NCBI GenBank assembly: GCA_026260175.1
Contig: JAKCWW010007292.1
Location: 2,305 to 25,396 of the forward strand
Source: Reticulitermes lucifugus
Taxonomy: Eukaryota > Arthropoda > Insecta > Blattodea > Rhinotermitidae
Length of the DNA: 23,092 nucleotides
Direction of reading: 5' to 3'
Part shown: piece after piece, positions 1 through 9,463 of the stretch
How the letters are laid out: every line of letters begins with the position of its first letter
How positions within the stretch are numbered: position 1 is the stretch's first letter
The notes under the pieces: model-generated
Database searches by the model: none
What the model was told of the DNA's origin: nothing
What the model saw: only the letters and a program-made list of their open reading frames with translations
Position numbers and translations under genes: made by a program

Positions 1-525
1 ACATCCTATCACTAACAAACTCTACTCTCTTAATAGCTGATACTATTCTCTGGTGTACAAAAAAACCTGATCCGAATTGGTGACTTTCATTTCCTTTTCC
101 ATAGAAAAAAGTATAATCCCTTGCTCTTACAGTGCCTCCTTTGTCCCACCAAAATCTTGTTGTACACCCACTAAATCTAATTTACACCTCGCTAATTCCC
201 TGGCCACTGTCATAAGTGACCCTGACCTATACAGGCTCCTCACGTTCCATGTTCCAAATCTCATATCCGTTTTCCGTTGCTTAATTTGTACTAAAGAATC
301 AGTCCAGATCTGAGGCTTTGCGATGTGTTTCGTAACACGGTAATTTTTTACGGTGAGGAGTTGTTAGCACCTCGCCCAACCACCAAGCTGGAGGACCACC
401 CCTTGTCGGATGTACGCGACTGCTTATTCAATGTATTTGCAGATACCCTCCATATCCGGAGGCCGTTCCTCCATCCGCAACCTGAGTACTCGCCATGCCG
501 TGGTGACAGGGACCACTTATCATGG
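1..525 (-). mobile_element. RTE-like non-LTR retrotransposon, 5' end and start of endonuclease domain (partial, frameshifted)
   Basis: Read on the minus strand, the open frame starts at an ATG at 264-262 and gives MRFGTWNVRSLYRSGSL, the start of the apurinic-type endonuclease (EEP) domain of RTE-class elements, often mis-annotated as craniofacial development protein 2-like. TWNVR is the conserved first catalytic block. The frame then reads through an ARELARCKLDLVGVQ segment and is broken by a one-base frameshift near 140-155. The next frame carries WDKGGTVRARDYTFFYGKGN down to the window edge. Positions 265-525 resemble the untranslated leader I know from these elements: GC-rich, with the paired blocks 'cggcctccggatatggagg' and 'gtggtcctccagcttgg'. 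This is established family knowledge plus recognition by eye. The element continues left of the window and this copy is probably dead. Confidence 0.8.
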
Positions 526-837
526 CGCTGAATTCTTCTTAGAGTGAGAAATGTTCGAGACAAAAGTGGTAGAGAAAATCACAACACATATTTATGTTCA
601 ATAACTTTCTTCCGAAAATCGTGCCGTTTATGAGATAATGTGGAAAAATTTTGTAGACCCGGACAGACCACAGATGACAATATAATGCGGCATATGCACT
701 TTGCGTGCTAGGTAACTAAAGCTACAAAACAGAAAACTCAGAAAATGTAATAGGCCTACCTATTGCTTTGCACGGCAACAATGGTTACTCGAACACGCCT
801 CAATGTTACGTTAAACATACACTACCTGTCTTGTTGT
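525..837 (+). repeat. Unnamed interspersed repeat, copy 1
   Basis: This stretch matches the reverse complement of 21578-21884 over its whole length, with scattered substitutions and small gaps. The best blocks are 'atcgtgccgtttatgagata' (from about 618), 'cagatgacaatataat' (from about 671) and 'caacaatggtt' (from about 775). No tRNA-type promoter boxes, terminal inverted repeats or coding potential are visible. The left end abuts the RTE leader. The family is not recognised. Confidence 0.75.
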
Positions 838-1671
838 GTGACACTCCATGGTTAAGACGACACTTGTATTTGTTTTTCTATGCTTCTACTTTCATGAGAA
901 CAGGAGTGCAGTTTCATTTCAGTTTCAAAAATAATTTATTGTTCCTCATTTCCTTCTGTCCTTTTTGTATTTTGTTACATTTATCGTAACTACAAATGTT
1001 AGTGCGGACAGACGGTGTGGACCTTATTATAAATGGACGAAATTACATTTACAGGTCTCTACGCCATCACTAGTTTTTCACTGAGACATCCTTTTCTCAG
1101 TAAGCAATTTCGAGACGCGTTTGCGAGCACGTATTGAAACTCTTTCTCCTTCTGTCTGTTCTTTTCTACACGTGTAACAACGCAGCCGCTGAACACATTT
1201 TTTTATTAAATTTCACCCTATAGGATTTTAGGAAATGTTTCCTATTTCTTTACATTTACACTTAGATCGACTATTTATAACGACGACTTTACATGGAGAC
1301 CTGTATGTGTTACTGTGTGCATCCGGTCAGTAACTCGCTAAATACTAATTATTGAAGGGAAATATGTGTGAAACAAATTTGTAGAGAAGAATGAATGTAT
1401 ATTTTATACTCGGTAAATGTTTTCTTAAGTCTTATAGTTTCCGAGAGTTTTTAGAAAGGGACGCAATGCTTACTTTTCCGAAATTGTGTACTAAACCATC
1501 AAGAGTAGTCTTCTAAACGTCGCCGTCCTCCCTTGTAAAACGAAAAAGAAATTGTGGGTTGCGTTAGGCTGTAATGGGATCTGACCTGTATTACTCTTTG
1601 AATGCATACATACTTATTTAATTTTATGATAGATAATTCTTACTTTCGTCAGTTTGGATAAGTATTGTCCA
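838..1671. other. Intergenic DNA without recognisable features
   Basis: AT-rich sequence with only short open frames of no recognisable similarity. No repeat, RNA gene or promoter could be supported. Confidence 0.5.
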
Positions 1672-1682
1672 ATTTTAGAATA

Positions 1683-1878
1683 AAGGCCCTTAGAGCTCCA
1701 GGAGGTTGAGGCTTCCAGTATTTCTAGTTATTCCCTGGTACTCATTTATGTCAGAGGCTGAGTTGGCCGGAAGGATTAAGTCAATCAAAAATCGCAATAA
1801 CCTCATCGGGAATCGAACCCGCGACCTTCCATCTTGTAGCGCAGTGCCTCAACCAACTGCGCCACCGCATACCCCGAT
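1683..1878 (-). mobile_element. tRNA-derived SINE, family A, copy 1 (internally deleted)
   Basis: On the minus strand the head reads as a tRNA-like RNA polymerase III promoter. The A box is TGGCGCAGTTGG (about 1855-1866) and the B box is GGTTCGATTCC (about 1811-1821). The body then follows: 'gcgatttttgattgact', 'ccttccggcc', 'ctcagcctctgac', 'atgagtaccaggg', and at the 3' end 'gcctcaacctcctggagc'. These blocks occur in the same order in the copy at 11545-12101, but the central segment seen there is missing. Possible degraded target duplications are 'attttagaata' (1672-1682) and 'attttataata' (1879-1889), 10 of 11 matching. They are AT-rich, so this is weak evidence. Confidence 0.8.
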
Positions 1879-1889
1879 ATTTTATAATA

Positions 1890-3340
1890 CTCTTAAATAT
1901 TCAGTTCATAAAGAAGTTTTCTTTTAAGGATTATCTTGAAGTGAAAGCACCAATTCAGTTTAATTTAAAGTTTCTACAATCTTGTTTTGTGCAAACTAAT
2001 AAGTTTGATTAGAGCTTCTTGTAAAGTGTGTGCTGTATTGGAAAGATGTGCTTAAAAAGTAGTTTTAGTATTTTCTCTTTATATTTCATATTTCTAGGTA
2101 TGTCCTCTGACAATTCTGCTAGGCTTAAATAGAAATCCATACTGTTGACACGAGCATCAATTGCATAGCTTCATATTCTACGCCCGAATAGACACCCGAT
2201 ACTAAGTTGAGTAAAAATTCGTTAAGGTATTTCTTAGGAGACATACGAGTATGCATGCTACATGTCCCACTTGTTTCATCAACCTTGATTTGCTCATGCC
2301 GATAATAATAGGCAATGAGTACGATTAATGAGGCTCGTATATTGGCAAATTCATGCAGCCTTTTTATTACTTTCTCTGCCTTGGTTCCAAATTTTCTGCT
2401 CAGTCCTTTGTTCCGAGAAGCCTTCATTCCTTTTTCTTCCCTCACACAGGCCAAGGTTTGAGGGCAGTATAAAGCAAAGGGTAAAGTTATTTTTGTGATT
2501 GTTCTAATATGAGACGTGAAGATAAATGATTCTGACCTCCAAGCAGACCTGTGTCTCTGAATTTTGTCTGCCCTTAATATAGTCACCAATGTTGTTAATC
2601 AAAATATCAATTTTGACACACAGTCGGATAATTCATTAGCCATATACATTTTAATTCGATGTAAACAAATCCTGCTTGGTTTTCTGTGTATATTTCTAGA
2701 CCACTACACTTCTTAGTGTTTCAAAGATTACTTGTATTTTTCTTTATGGCAGTATGCTTAGTTTCTCACTCCATTAAATTAATGTCAACAGCTTAGATCA
2801 GAAGTTGGCGTGTACCATTCAATCCCAGTACCTCCCGATTACCTTGGACTTTGTAATGGCATATTCTGAATGCAAATTGATAAGCATATGTGATAACGCA
2901 CATCCTTATTTTATATTATTCTGAATGGGAAATGTGTCCGACAAATGTTCCCCTTGACGGACTTTATTATAGGCTTCCCTTAAAACAACTGACATATTTA
3001 CTCAGTGAACAAAACGTGCTTTTCTGTTAGGCTGATTTTAATGGTTACATGTTTGTAGGCAAAGGTGCCATCTTCTCCCCCAACTGACTGAGCACAAATA
3101 CCTAATACAAAAGTATAAAATAAGCATAAAATATTCGTATATATTAATGTCGCTGTCTAGTTGTCTCATATTAAAATAAATTGTATTTTAGATATCCATT
3201 TCTGTAATGTGATACATGACTTAAAATAACTATTTAGATAAAGGTTGATGTGGGACGTCCCTTTAAGTTTATCTAAACATAAGGATCGACCCAAAAATTT
3301 GTTATTAAAACAAATCGCTTTCTTTTCATAGAATAACTGC
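1890..3340. other. Intergenic DNA
   Basis: AT-rich with no recognised gene. The only longer open frame is on the minus strand at 2125-2589 (listed separately). No duplicated block, RNA gene or transposon end was found. Confidence 0.45.
2125..2589 (-). CDS. Unassigned 154-residue open frame, doubtful gene
   Basis: This is the second longest uninterrupted frame in the window. The product is moderately basic, with a Lys/Arg-rich stretch at about residues 52-78 and a short hydrophobic segment near residues 84-95. I see no signal peptide, domain motif, repeat or family resemblance. It has no recognisable promoter, polyadenylation signal or splice context. A frame of this size can occur by chance or be a transposon remnant. 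I do not assign a function. Confidence 0.12.
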   Translation of the reverse strand: MVTILRADKIQRHRSAWRSESFIFTSHIRTITKITLPFALYCPQTLACVREEKGMKASRNKGLSRKFGTKAEKVIKRLHEFANIRASLIVLIAYYYRHEQIKVDETSGTCSMHTRMSPKKYLNEFLLNLVSGVYSGVEYEAMQLMLVSTVWISI

Positions 3341-3341
3341 C

Positions 3342-3745
3342 TATTTCGGCTTAAATGCAAGCCATTACAAGCCAATTTATGAATAAAATATGTTGAAGAC
3401 TAACAAAAAATGTTTGTAGTTTTTAAAGAAGGTGTTGGCATATTTACAATTAGTTTATCACATTAGCGTAGAAAATAGCATTGTCAAAATTGTCAGAATG
3501 TGTAATATGTCAAACAAATTAAATATCTGGTGCTTCGTGATGAAGATATCTGATGACTGGGCCGGCTATTGCTGTTTTTCTAGGGACTTTTTTTTTCGCC
3601 GAATTACAAAATACTTTAAATTATTGACAAAAGTTTTTAAAATTCGTGATGTTTCTGACTGTCCTCTTTTGGTATTCACTCAGCGGACTTTCGGTACACA
3701 CATACATTACACCTGTTGTGCATGCTATAATAAATATTTGTCTAC
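3342..3745 (-). mobile_element. Penelope-like terminal repeat, left arm of an inverted pair
   Basis: Its minus strand aligns in the same order with the plus strand of 3835-4275. Matching blocks include CGCCGAATTACAAAATACTT (3597-3616, 19 of 20 with 3967-3986) and 'ggtgcttcgtgatgaa' (about 3529-3544, against about 4039-4054). Others are 'cgtgatgtttctgactgtc' (about 3645-3663), the 'ctacgct' block, and the terminal 'ggcttgcatttaagccgaaa' (minus strand of 3342-3363). That last block is the hairpin-GAAA part of a hammerhead ribozyme. The upstream CTGATGA box is replaced by 'cttgtaa', so this copy's ribozyme is dead. No reverse transcriptase or GIY-YIG coding sequence lies in it. Confidence 0.6.
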
Positions 3746-3834
3746 CAAATTCTGATCGAATATGGTTGATACATATTGCATATCAAGAGAATGATTAGGT
3801 ATTCACACAGACGGACAAAGCGTAACTCGCTAAG

Positions 3835-4275
3835 TACCATCACATGTCCTTGAACAGGTAACAGTATAAGCGTTTACAATCCATTATATCCCAATCGCTA
3901 TCCAAGAGTTTTGATGGAAGACAGTCACAAACACCGTGATAACTTTAATGTTTATCAGTATATTTTAAGTATTTTATAATTCGGCGAAAAAGCGTACGTG
4001 AAGGAACAGCAATAACAAGTCAAAGTTATTAGGTACCTTTATTACGAAGCACTAAATATTTAATACATTGTATTTTGATATTTTCAGAATTATGTTTTTT
4101 TTGTAAATTACCAATCTACGCTGCCTAACATCCCAAAGGAACAAAAATCTCATTTACACCGTGTTGGAAGCCTGAAATCATGCAAATTAAATATCTTTGT
4201 ATAATTCTCGTAAATATTTTTAAAATTGGACTGATGAGGGCTTGCATTCAAGCCGAAATATGTAGCCTAGCTATG
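3835..4275 (+). mobile_element. Penelope-like terminal repeat, right arm of an inverted pair
   Basis: Diverged inverted partner of 3342-3745, ending in a hammerhead-ribozyme core at 4231-4258. Penelope-like elements are known to carry minimal hammerheads in their terminal repeats, and those repeats can sit in inverted orientation. No reverse transcriptase or GIY-YIG endonuclease coding sequence is visible between or beside the arms. This therefore looks like two terminal repeats without the body, or a collapsed element. Assignment to Penelope rests on the ribozyme motif and is an inference. Confidence 0.55.
4224..4270 (+). ncRNA. Hammerhead ribozyme motif, minimal Penelope-like type
   Basis: The conserved core box CTGATGA is at 4231-4237. 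It is followed by one extra G, a six-base-pair stem II GGCTTG (4239-4244) / CAAGCC (4249-4254) with loop CATT, then GAAA at 4255-4258. A very short stem III would form in 'atatgt', leaving U4263-A4264 as the UH cleavage position. Stem I is poor: the 'ttgga' before the core does not pair well with 'gcctag' after it. Core and stem II are intact but monomeric self-cleavage is doubtful, matching the low activity reported for metazoan Penelope-type hammerheads, which may act as dimers. Confidence 0.65.
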
Positions 4276-5368
4276 CTATAAAACAAAAACAACTTATTTC
4301 TTAATACGTGTTTGTCAGACTGAAGTGTCACTGCATTTATGCATGTATTTAAATAAAAAATTATGAAATAAATGTAAAATCTAATTTATCTTCAATAAAC
4401 TAATTAAGCTGAGTATTCTCTGAGATCTATATTTACATAGGAATACACGAAATCAAATTATGATGACAAAAGAGAACACCTCCTTAATAAAAGTAAAAAC
4501 CATTGCCGCTTTAGCCAAAATGTCGATGTTTGTAACTTTAAAAACCATTTGCTTTTTAAGAATACAATTATATGAAAATATACAAAGTCACGGGTTATAA
4601 AAGTATATTGTTGATACTGAAGGACAAATGGGAAGATCAGTGAATAAAGATATTTTCAAACGTGTATTTGTATAAACAGAAAAGTAAATGACAAAGGTCA
4701 AATATAGTTTACATTTTAGGCCCTTTTTTATCTCACAGAAAGAAAAATACTTGTTATTCAAGGCTATGTTTTCGGACAAACTTATTACGTTACAATGTTT
4801 CAGTTGTTTACAGTGTATTTCAATGTTTCTTACGTGATTGTTTGTTGACCTCAACTTGCGCTTGCGTTTGCATTATATTGTATTTACATTTCGTATGAAC
4901 GCTTGAAATCATTCGTCAGTTTGTTCATATATTGTTTTGTATTGTAATACGTTATTGAACCAATACCAATTTTGCACTTTCTTCTTTTATCATTCCACTT
5001 ACATTACATTTACTACCCTGCATTGCAGCACTATACGTCCCCTATAAAATAGTGTTACGACATTTAATGGTTTAGTTCATTTTCGGTATTAAAAATAAAC
5101 TAAGGAAACTCTAATGTTCTGAGTTCAGCCAAGTGCTCCGTCAGAAGTGAAAATTTAATTTCACGCTGGCTGGCCGGGCCTTAAGCACATCTCAGCCGTT
5201 TTGATATTTCGGTATACCAGCAGACCATTAGTTTATTGGTGGTTCGTCAAGTATTCGGAGAAAACAGTGTCACATGTTCTGAGGAACTTGCTTATACCGG
5301 CCAGCTAAGAATATTACTTTAGCACCAAAATATTAAAACTGGTGTATGTAATTCAAGAGACAATACAC
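4276..5368. other. Intergenic DNA upstream of the ionotropic receptor gene
   Basis: Strongly AT-rich from 4276 to about 5100, more balanced after that. No transposon end or conserved frame was found. Confidence 0.4.
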
Positions 5369-5376
5369 TATAAAAA
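5369..5376 (+). promoter_or_regulatory. Possible TATA box of the ionotropic receptor gene
   Basis: TATAAAAA lies about 150 bases before the start codon. No clear initiator was found at the expected distance, and AT-rich DNA produces such strings by chance. The real start of transcription is unknown. Confidence 0.2.
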
Positions 5377-5525
5377 TTGAAGTAAAACTGTTGCTATCTC
5401 GTGCGTTTATAATGCACACAAGTACCTGACTTAAACGGGTATGCGATTGCTATAAGAAAGGTCACTTTGAGGAGACATACTAAGTTGGACAGAACGGCAG
5501 AGAATTGCCTCTTTAAAGACTAAAT

Positions 5526-7526
5526 ATGATCTTTGAGCATTTTATGACTCTGTTTAGTTTGATGATGTATGTATCTGGAGACGGACAAAATCATGTTTTA
5601 CATTGTCTGCACGACATCGTACTTCGGCACTTCACATCAGAACTGACTTGCGTCGTCTCCTATCAGAGTTCCAAAGACGCCCTAAAGAAAACTAGCCTTA
5701 TGTTACAAAGTGAAAATATTCATACTCCAATAGTTAGAGAAGACGACATTCCAGATTCAATCCTTAGAGATTTGAATGAGGTCAGTGGAAAAGTCCTCGT
5801 TGTTTGCAATCATAAGTATGATAATAACTTACTTAAAGAGGAGTCAAAAAAAGACAAACATGGGAGTTACATCTTATTCCATCAGAATGGAAACGTCATA
5901 CAAGATATTCGAGGCCAGCTGATCAGACTTAAGTCTAATTCTGCTTGGAATGCGCGCGCATATTTCGTGGTCATCATCATGCAGCCTGGGAGTTTGCCAT
6001 TACAAAACCGAACCACACCTGAAACGCAAATGGTACAAGTCTTTGCTGAATTCTGGAAATATAATGTTATTGACGTCATTGTTCTTCTCCGGTCAACAAA
6101 ATTTCATAGCCTAGAAACACCTACCATTGAAGTGTATACTTGGTTTCCGTATTCCGAATCAGGACGATGTGCTCAAGTCATCGATTGTGTTTTGCTAGAT
6201 ATATGGATTACGAACAAAAATGGCGTAGGAAATTTTCTACATAACGTCTCTTTGTTTCCCCCCAAAATCCCCAAATACGTTCCCGGTTGTCCCATCAGAA
6301 TTTCAACCTTTGAGTCTGAACCCTTTGTAATGTACCCCTCGTACAGTGAGGATAACAACGCTGTATTATATAAAGGCGGACTTGATATAGAATTGCTTCA
6401 CATGATACAAAAAGCAACCAACACGTCAATTATATTTCGAGAACCTCCTTATGACGGGACATGGAGTGTTCTTTTGGACAATGGTTCTTGGACGGGAGTA
6501 CTTAGAGAAGTAATCGAAGGTGTTTCTGATATGGCACTTGGCGCTTTGTATTACAGGTGCCATATAACCGGTGACGTAATTGAATGCACAACACCATACA
6601 TGTATGATGAAGTAATTTGGTACGTCCCTTGTGCTCAGCCCAATCCACGATGGGCAAGTTTGTCCAGAGTATTTAAGCTGTCTCTCTGGCTAGGGTTCAT
6701 CGTGGGTTATATCACTGTGTCCGTAATTACATGGGCTGTTGTGCAGATATGCAACACGTTTGCTACGGCTGAAAATAAGAGTTTAACTTACACGAATGTG
6801 ACAAAATGTTTTTTGAACCTGTGGGCTGTTATCCTGGGAGTATCCGCTACGGAAAGCATTCCCCAGAAGGCAGTCATCAGGATTGTGTTCCTTCTTTGGG
6901 TTGTTTATAGCCTAGCAATGAATACCGTTTACCAAACATTTTTGACAAGCTACATGATGGACCCAGGCTTGCAACACCAAATATCGAGCGTCGACGAGCT
7001 GCTGGACTCCCGTCTTGAGTGCGGTATGTTTGGCCCTTTAGACACACTAATGCCGGATCTCAGAACTAAACGTTATGGGCGACGTCAGATATGTGACGAC
7101 ATAGAAGACTGTGCGCGCCGGGTAGTTCTCAAAGGTGATTATGCGTTTTTGAATTCAAAAATTGGCACCGATTACGTGACAGCATTGCGCTATGTTGATT
7201 CTAACGGTCATCCTATTTTCTGCCACCTGGATGAAAAGTTTTCTCGACAGTACATAACAGTTTCAGTCCAAAGGGGCAGTCCAATGTTGACAAGATACAA
7301 TGATGTTATCCAACGCGTTATTGAAGGTGGATTCTTGGACCAGTGGTGGAGGGAAATTACATTTCGAGCGACTCTGCTTGCGGCCAGGAATTTCACAATA
7401 CCCGTCGGTGACTATACTCCTCTGTCGATGGAGCATTTGCAGTCTGCGTTTTACGTACTTATCTTGGGCTATGTCATTTGTTTAGTATCATTCTTAGTCG
7501 AGATATTCTTCTCCAATAGAATCTGA
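5526..7526 (+). CDS. Divergent ionotropic receptor (IR), single exon, apparently intact
   Basis: Insect IRs are iGluR-derived ligand-gated cation channels in sensory neuron dendrites, usually working with co-receptors such as IR25a or IR76b. The 666-residue frame is complete. An in-frame TAA at 5514-5516 supports this start, and residues 2-16 are a plausible signal peptide. Ligand-binding half S1 spans about 255-370, with candidate ligand arginine R344 followed by TTPYMYDEVIWYVP. The pre-M1 block PNPRW is at 372-376. M1 is about 386-409, the pore loop LWAVILGVSA 432-441, M3 about 449-476 (MNTVYQTFLTSYMM), S2 about 480-625, and M4 about 638-661. S2 has YAFLNS (539-544) and QRGSPMLTRY (582-591), then EGGFLDQWW. 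Aligned by eye to glutamate receptors, the acidic glutamate-binding residue is Ser544, so glutamate is unlikely to be the ligand. The iGluR amino-terminal domain is absent, as in most divergent IRs. Length is normal. The ligand cannot be inferred. Confidence 0.93.
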   Translation: MIFEHFMTLFSLMMYVSGDGQNHVLHCLHDIVLRHFTSELTCVVSYQSSKDALKKTSLMLQSENIHTPIVREDDIPDSILRDLNEVSGKVLVVCNHKYDNNLLKEESKKDKHGSYILFHQNGNVIQDIRGQLIRLKSNSAWNARAYFVVIIMQPGSLPLQNRTTPETQMVQVFAEFWKYNVIDVIVLLRSTKFHSLETPTIEVYTWFPYSESGRCAQVIDCVLLDIWITNKNGVGNFLHNVSLFPPKIPKYVPGCPIRISTFESEPFVMYPSYSEDNNAVLYKGGLDIELLHMIQKATNTSIIFREPPYDGTWSVLLDNGSWTGVLREVIEGVSDMALGALYYRCHITGDVIECTTPYMYDEVIWYVPCAQPNPRWASLSRVFKLSLWLGFIVGYITVSVITWAVVQICNTFATAENKSLTYTNVTKCFLNLWAVILGVSATESIPQKAVIRIVFLLWVVYSLAMNTVYQTFLTSYMMDPGLQHQISSVDELLDSRLECGMFGPLDTLMPDLRTKRYGRRQICDDIEDCARRVVLKGDYAFLNSKIGTDYVTALRYVDSNGHPIFCHLDEKFSRQYITVSVQRGSPMLTRYNDVIQRVIEGGFLDQWWREITFRATLLAARNFTIPVGDYTPLSMEHLQSAFYVLILGYVICLVSFLVEIFFSNRI

Positions 7527-7745
7527 AAATGATACTAATGTCACCATTGTGCTATAAACTTTTTCTCTATTGATACTGTTCATTTTTCCCCACAAGACAC
7601 GCAGAATGGCCGATAAAGGAATACACAGATTGTAACGAAGGGAAGTGACTGACTTTCCTTTCTTTCCTTGAGTTATACGTAAAGCCTTCCGCATCAACTT
7701 TTTCAGTGGAGTGTTTCAGAACACGTATCTCATATTCAGTAACGA

Positions 7746-7751
7746 AATAAA
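7746..7751 (+). terminator. Candidate polyadenylation signal for the ionotropic receptor gene
   Basis: The first AATAAA after the IR stop codon, 220 bases downstream. The position suits a short 3' untranslated region, but no transcript evidence is available. Confidence 0.35.
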
Positions 7752-7841
7752 GGAAATGGGAGATAATGCTATCGTGGTACTAAAATAATCTGTTCCCATG
7801 TAACTATAATATCTGTGAAACATGAGGACTATTGTGATGTT

Positions 7842-7902
7842 GGTGGTGGTGGTGGTGGTGGTGGTAGTAGTAGTAATAGTAGTAAAAGTAGTGGTAGTAG
7901 TA
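7842..7902. repeat. Compound GGT/AGT trinucleotide microsatellite
   Basis: About seven GGT units run into interrupted AGT/AAT units and a final GTAGTAGTAGG. It lies about 320 bases after the IR stop codon, in non-coding DNA. Confidence 0.95.
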
Positions 7903-9199
7903 GGTTTTGCCAGCTTATTCCTTGAGAAGTTAACAGCTGCCTAAGTGATTAACAAATGTCTCGAATGCTCTGGGTGGAGTGAGTGGTGGCCCAGGAATAA
8001 ATTTAAGGTGTTTTTAAGTAGCAAAATATGACACACAAGGATGAACGCAGTAACTTCTCCCGCAGTGTGCACGGTTATGTGATAATATTATTACGGTAGG
8101 GAACTAAAATTACAAGTTCCGATAACCCCCAAAACAAATTATATTTATAACCAAGTTTCATGAAATCAGTCAGTTCCTTTTTGAGGAGGAACAGAAACTT
8201 CGACATGATGTACAAGTATGATCATACTTTAAGTTAAGGAGTGGGCTGAGACTGGATGCAAATATGTCCTAGGTATGATGAAACAACAATAATACAAAGT
8301 CTGTAATTTTAAGACAGAGAAATTTAGCAGTAGAATTTGGAGACGTGTTTATAAACTGTCCCACGCGTCGCCATACAATCAGAATCAATGAGTTCCGCGT
8401 GACAGCACGGAGGGCAGCGGTCGCCGTATTCCAATCTGCCGTGAGTGGTGGTCCGTGCGTTTTACTTCAAGACTTATACCTAGTAGTTAGTATTAAATTT
8501 TATGTCAGCATATTTAAAGACGGCACTGGAAAAGCAATGTGGTCTGTCGCATTATCTTGCTGAATATAGACATATTTTCTCTTGTAAATGGACAAATGTT
8601 CAGACTAGGTGTCAGTGTGTGTTACATGTGGTGTGAATTCATGGTCATAGAAGACGTGGGCCCAATAAGCCTAGTTGCACTCAGCACACTACGCACGAAA
8701 CTTATCGTCACCTAATGGCATTCCGCAGATTAGAAACTAAGAGGTTGCCCGTTTTTCTGAGAGTTCGCGTATCTAATGTGTTCAAACATAATTTAACCTA
8801 TAAACAAGGCGTGCGTGTTTTTATGTCTCCATCATGCACCCCATGAAGGCGTCATTTCACGTAAGGCAGTCTTTGTTCACGGTTTGTTTCGTAGAGTTGG
8901 TGAACAAGAGTGGTCTTATATGAGTGCAAGTGTAGCAGTTTTGTTGCAGTTCCTGCTGATGATGCAGTCACGACTGTTTGCTGTGCAAGTCGAGCCAATA
9001 ATTTTCTTGGAAATGTCTCCAATGTGCACCGGCTTCGTCCAGTTTTCCCTGAGCACGTCTTCTTTTTGTTCTCTTACTGTCTAGGATGTGACCTGTTGTT
9101 CGAAGCCTTTTCATATAATTGTAACTTGTTCTGTTTGGAACAGGCACAACAGAAATCTTTCTTATGAAGTTAGCACAATTTTAGTAATTTTGTAAATGT
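7903..9199. other. Intergenic DNA
   Basis: No recognised gene or mobile element. Two overlapping open frames of under 90 codons at 8815-9167 have no recognisable domain. They may be a decayed element, but nothing supports this directly. Confidence 0.4.
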
Positions 9200-9210
9200 A
9201 TGCTTCGTGC

Positions 9211-9452
9211 CGCTGTCTAAGGCGTGGGTCTACGGCCGCTTGATTACTGGGATTGTGGGTTCGAATCCCGCAAAGGGCATGGATGTCTGTCTTTTGTGAG
9301 TGTTGTGTGTAGTCAGGTAGAGGTCTCTGGGACGGGCTGGTCCCTCGTCCAGAGGAGTCCTACTGAGTGTAGTGTGTCTAAATTGTGATCATGAAGCCTC
9401 GAAAAATGGGGCGGCCTAGGCCCCCATAGGGCTGTCGAGCCACTGAAAAAAA
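9211..9452 (+). mobile_element. tRNA-derived SINE, family B, copy 1, with target duplication
   Basis: The head resembles a Leu/Ser-type tRNA ('gtctaaggcgtgggtc'), with an exact B box GGTTCGAATCC at 9258-9268. The body carries 'ggatgtctgtcttttgtgag', 'gggacgggctggtccctcg' and 'gaggagtcctac', then 'ggcggcctaggccccc' and 'gggctgtcgagccac', ending in a short A-run. It is flanked by a perfect 11-bp target duplication ATGCTTCGTGC at 9200-9210 and 9453-9463. The same family is found at 11644-11895 and 23036-23092. The first few bases of the head are missing compared with the other copies. Confidence 0.93.
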
Positions 9453-9463
9453 ATGCTTCGTGC

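Noticed and set aside
348-563. Minus-strand open frame of 71 codons
   Set aside because: It is the untranslated leader of the RTE-like element read through by chance, and it extends into the neighbouring repeat.
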